From the NCBI GenBank assembly GCA_029379385.1, contig CM055607.1:10974001-11038000 (forward strand): 64,000 nt of DNA, in the 5' to 3' direction. Below, piece after piece: positions 60,168 to 64,000 of the stretch. The notes under the pieces were generated by a model. That model was not told the DNA's origin and ran no database searches. It worked only from the letters and a program-made list of their open reading frames with translations. The translations under genes were made by a program, and so were the position numbers. Positions within the stretch are counted from its first letter, which is position 1. Each line of letters starts with the position of its first letter. The DNA is from Quillaja saponaria. Lineage: Eukaryota > Streptophyta > Magnoliopsida > Fabales > Quillajaceae.

Positions 60168-61166
60168 CAATCAATAAAATATTAATAACTTGCATGTTAC
60201 TCAAATTCCATTATGTTCCTAACTAATTCAAGTCTCATATCTCCAACACTTTTACCTAATCTAATAATTTTATCTCATCTAATCCATATTATTACTTAAC
60301 TAGAATAAAGTTTTATAACAATAAAATTTTTCTACACTTCCATTAACTGTGACACTTAATAGCTTAATATTCCTTAAGCAACAAGTTTAATCTTTAACTT
60401 TAGAAGGAACTTGAACCATTTTGTACCCATGGCAAGTTTAATATCACTTGCTGCCGTAAGTTACTTGAACAATTTTAGTTACTTGCAGCTTGCTTTGCTT
60501 ACTCTATCCCACGGCTGGTATAAGTCATCCTTCAACACCATAAGTCCAAGGACTAAACAGGGCATGATTCATCCCAACACAGCTGCCTTCCTTTTTGATT
60601 TACACGCCCAACATTCACTCTCATACAAATATAACAATCTAAGGAGCTTTTAAGCTCAACCATAATCACAACTCCTTACACGGCTGTTAGTCCCTCAACT
60701 GAACCACCAACTTTTGCTCAGAAAGCAGCACTATAACACAGGCAAGAAACCCACACACGCACACGTTTACAACCTTCCCACAAGTCCCCCTTGGCACCTC
60801 CCTGCACCTACGGCTAGAACCCCTTTTTCTGCTGCCACTGAACCACCAATTATTCAACCAGCCCTAACACAATACACACATACAAACTCTAGCAAAGGAA
60901 GGAGTTTTCAGCCGCAAGGAAAAGGAAATACTAAACGGAACAAGGCAGAGGAAAAAAAACAAAACAGAGGCGGTAAACTGCGACCAGCCGTCACCCTTAG
61001 AGAAATTTTTTCCAACTTCTAAACTCATATTAACAAGCTCTTACTACCTACAAGAAGGAAGGAGAAAAAAGGAGGACTTACCAGCCCTTAAATTTGTCTA
61101 TCTCCAACTATGAAACCCACGGCTATAGCAAGGAACAGAGGAGACAATACCAAACGTTCATTGACA
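60168..61166. other. Intergenic region left of the duplicated ABCG11 fragment
   Basis: No recognisable exon. Open frames of 80-102 codons (60411-60653 and 60714-61022) have no family resemblance that I can see. At the right end, CCAAACGTTCATTGA occurs at 61150-61164 and again at 61171-61185, where the duplicated segment begins. Confidence 0.5.
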
Positions 61167-62713
61167 TTAACCAAACGTTCATTGATAAACATGTCAAGGG
61201 ACTTTGGTTACTACTGGCTTAGGCTTGTGATTTACCTTGTAGTGTCTGCACCGGAACCATCTACTTTAACGTGGGGACTAGTTACAATGCAATTCTGGTA
61301 CTGCTATATATATCTTATAGTAACATTTAACTGTAACAGTTTTACCACATAATTTCCTTGTGTATTTGTTTTGGAGGGTGGACAAGTACTCAATTTGAAG
61401 AATAACTTCAACAGTTTGAAACTCTGCTTATTAAGAATCAACAAAGACTTCTATTCATCAATTTAATAAGAGTTTTATTTTTGTGTTTTCCTTCCTTCTA
61501 TGTGACAGGCAAGGGGTTCATGTGCAATTTCGTTTTTGGTTTTGTCACATTCATGTCAATTGGTGGATTCCTTCATTTGTTGAAGACATGAAGGTAAGTT
61601 TGATGTCCCTATGAACTGTAATTATTAGTAACTCATTTACATGTAGACTGTCATAACTCTGATAATCCTTAATTGCAGGTTTCCAAAGAGAGAGGCTGAA
61701 TGGCCATTATGGTGTTACTGCATTTGTCATCAGCAATACATTATCTGCAATGCCATTCCTGATATTGATCACCTTTCTCTCTGGGACAATTTGTTACTTC
61801 ATGGTTCGCCTTCATCCTGGCTTTGAGCATTATATATTCTTGTATTGTGTCTTTATGCCAGTGTCACAGTGGTTGAAAGCTTGATGATGGTAATTGCCAG
61901 CATTATTCCCAACTTCCTCATGGGTATCATCATAGGAGCTGGAATTCAGGTCTGCACCTTGCAACTTAACTAGACCAAGTTAACATCTAAATCTACACTG
62001 CAAATTAAACCATTTCGAGTTTTGTTAGCGTTGTGATTCCATACTTAAAAACATTTTTGACGGGTCTTACATATAATCTCTGAAATTTGTTTCATATTGA
62101 TATACTATTTTCATATGCAGGGTATATTCATGTTAGTCTCAGGCTACTTTAGGCTCCCACACGATATCCCAAAGCCATTCTGGCGCTACCCAATGTCTTA
62201 TATCAGCTTACATTTCTGGTCTCTACAGGTAAAATTACTAGTACCGCCACCATTGCTTCAGCTGAGATATGTGCTACTAAATTGGTTAAAATGACCATAA
62301 AAATTAACAACGTAAACCGTTTCAGGGACAATACCAAAATGATCTGGAGGGCTTGTTGTTTGACAACCAGACACCAGGTCTTTCCAAGATACCAGGTGAG
62401 TACATCCTGGAAAATGTTTTCCAGATTACGGTGACTCGATCAAAGTGGATCGACCTGAGTGTTCTCTTCAGCATGATAATCATCTACCGCATAATCTTTT
62501 CATCATGATCAAAATCAATGAGGACGTGACACCATGGGTTAGAGGTTATGTGGCAAGGAGAAGAATGCAACAAAAGAATGGATCTCAAAATACAACCGTT
62601 GCTCCAGATGGTCTAACTCAATCCCTATCTTTGAGAGCCTATGTGGATGGACCCCAGTGTTCTCTTCAGCATTATAATCATCTATCGCATCATGATCAAA
62701 GTCATGAGATGTG
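61167..62713 (+). pseudogene. Truncated ABCG11 pseudogene (exons 6-10 duplicate)
   Basis: It repeats ABCG11 from the [19 protein letters not shown] codons to the end, including introns and the tandem C-terminal duplication. It has no nucleotide-binding domain and no promoter region. Frames are broken relative to the parent by a 4-base loss near 61243 and by single-base losses near 61570 (GGATTC for GGATTTC), 61681 (start of exon 8), 61841 and 62500. Intron positions and splice dinucleotides are retained, so this is a DNA-level duplicate and not a retrocopy. Confidence 0.9.
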
Positions 62714-63245
62714 ACACCTTGTTTTAGAGGTTATATAGCAAGGAGAAGAATGCAACAGAGGAATGAAAACCGAATACAACAGTTTCTCCAAATGTTCTAA
62801 CTCAATACCCATGTCCGAGAGCCTATATTTGTTTCCAAGCCTGCAACATGTGCTGGTATAAGGTATCCGACAAGATAAAAAGTGCAACACTTATGTAGCC
62901 AGATGCTATGAAATAGTTTTCTTTTTTGTCTTACACTTCATTATACTTATGAAATAGTTTTCTGTTTTGTCTAACACTTTTATATACTTATGCATTGATT
63001 ATCTGTAACAATGTTCAAGATCAGATGAGGGATGAAGATGAAGTGAAAATCTGGTTTAATGCCAACCAGGAGACGTATCCTTAAGAGGTCTCCTCTTATT
63101 AGTACTGAGAGTACCATAAACGTTACTTACTAGAAAATGATGAAAGCAAACACAAAAAACAAATTCAACCACTCACAAATCACAAATCACTAGGCAGGAC
63201 GCCACCTGCATCCTGTACTGTAAAAGTACTTATCTACTATAGATT

Positions 63246-64000
63246 GTGAAAACAAATCAAAGATTGCATTGATGGTAGTAAACCCACCATCCACAGCTAG
63301 ATTATGCCCACTGACATACTTGGATTTATCACTAGCCCAATAAACAGCTGCTTCAGCTCATCTTCTTGTAAAACCACCCCTTTGAGGTTAGAATAAACCT
63401 TGGAACATCCTTCATCATCTAGTTTGAACAGCTCCTTTGCTGCTACATTAGCTATGAAATAGGGAGACAGGCAATTCACACGTATGCCGAACCGGCCAAC
63501 CTTGGCTGCAACATTCTTTGTTAGTCCAATCAAACCATGCTTAGAACTTGTATATGCATGGGGTGCAATCCCACCAGCACTTGAGCAAACACTACCAACG
63601 ATAATTATGCTTCCCTTTTTATTAGGAATCGTAACTCTAGCTGCATGCTTCGTGCCTATGAAAGGACCGGTTAGGTTGACACCAACGACTTGTTCAAATT
63701 CAGCTACATCATTGTCAAGGATGATGGTCTTAGCTTCACTGCGATTACAACATTGTTCACCATTATGTCAAGCTTTCCATGCTTAGCAATAGTAAAGTTA
63801 ACAGCATCTTCAACATCAATTTCTTTAGTTACATCGCAGTGCAAGTAGGATACCGATGATTGGTGTCCAATTTCATCACATAAGGCTTGTCTCAATTCGT
63901 TCCGAATATCTACAATCACTACCTTGGCTCCATGTTTATAAAAGAGTTTTGCCAGACACTCGCTGACGCCTCATGCCCCACAGGTGATCAGAGCTACATT
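63246..64000 (-). pseudogene. Short-chain dehydrogenase/reductase pseudogene, copy 2 (partial)
   Basis: Same gene as copy 1, cut by the right edge. It keeps features that copy 1 lost: GRFGIRVNCL in full and the catalytic YTSSK with its lysine. It has its own lesions: a one-base loss in QEDVAEA (near 63359), a one-base loss after VVIA (near 63740), a CGA-to-TGA stop in the cofactor motif near 63973, and loss of the normal stop codon near 63246. So the two copies decayed independently after duplication. Confidence 0.87.

Larger units (their letters stand above)
61167..64000 (+). repeat. Segmental duplication, right copy (partner 42002-44822), continues past the window
   Basis: Direct copy of the ABCG11 3' half, spacer and dehydrogenase. 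The homology still holds at the last base of the window, so the right breakpoint is not seen. Confidence 0.9.

Noticed and set aside
60714..61022. 102-codon frame with basic, Pro/Thr-rich sequence
   Set aside because: No recognisable domain, no splice or promoter context, and low complexity; not supported as a gene.
1..64000. CRISPR arrays, operons, prophage or bacterial defence systems
   Set aside because: The window is plant nuclear DNA with introns; no regularly spaced repeats or prokaryotic gene layout were seen.

Overview
The window is nuclear DNA of a flowering plant, most likely a dicot. It has split genes with GT-AG introns, AT-rich spacers, a seed-type aquaporin, a cuticle ABC transporter, MITEs, a Ty3/gypsy LTR retrotransposon and a LINE. 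I cannot name the species.

The left part (1-35 kb) is a gene island. A receptor-kinase C-terminus (3-122, +) is followed by a TIP3 seed tonoplast aquaporin (2121-3475, +) with a tRNA-Glu(UUC) gene antisense in its first intron. A metallophosphoesterase (8236-4640, -) lies head to head with glycyl-tRNA synthetase (9632-14192, +). Then come a GH27 alpha-galactosidase (15126-20450, +), a TEX2-like SMP-domain lipid-transfer protein (28472-21519, -) and a DUF789 protein (34632-29640, -). About 5 kb of AT-rich spacer separates these from an ABCG11-type half-transporter (39894-43569, +). As I recall it, TIP3, TEX2-like, DUF789 and ABCG11 are also neighbours in Arabidopsis (At1g17810-At1g17840, partly repeated at At1g73190-At1g73210). 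If so, this is an old syntenic block in which the phosphoesterase, GlyRS and galactosidase sit between TIP3 and TEX2.

The right part (44-64 kb) is a gene graveyard. It holds a short-chain dehydrogenase pseudogene and a decayed 3-hydroxyisobutyryl-CoA hydrolase pseudogene. The latter is split by a MITE and by a 5.5-kb gypsy element with 397-bp LTRs and a perfect 5-bp target duplication. Further right are a 5'-truncated LINE with a 12-bp target duplication and, from about 61.17 kb to the window end, a direct second copy of the ABCG11 3' half plus the dehydrogenase. The retroelement has lost RNase H and integrase but carries an antisense coding region that resembles the 'putative gypsy type transposon' (Transposase_28) family.

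I found no new defence or metabolic system. The most unusual points are the displaced mitochondrial-type leader of GlyRS, duplicated exon/intron junctions in two unrelated genes, the tail of ABCG11 built from a tandem exon duplication, and the run of apparent single-base insertions in otherwise intact genes. Exon coordinates were derived by hand from splice-site rules, reading frame and remembered family conservation.
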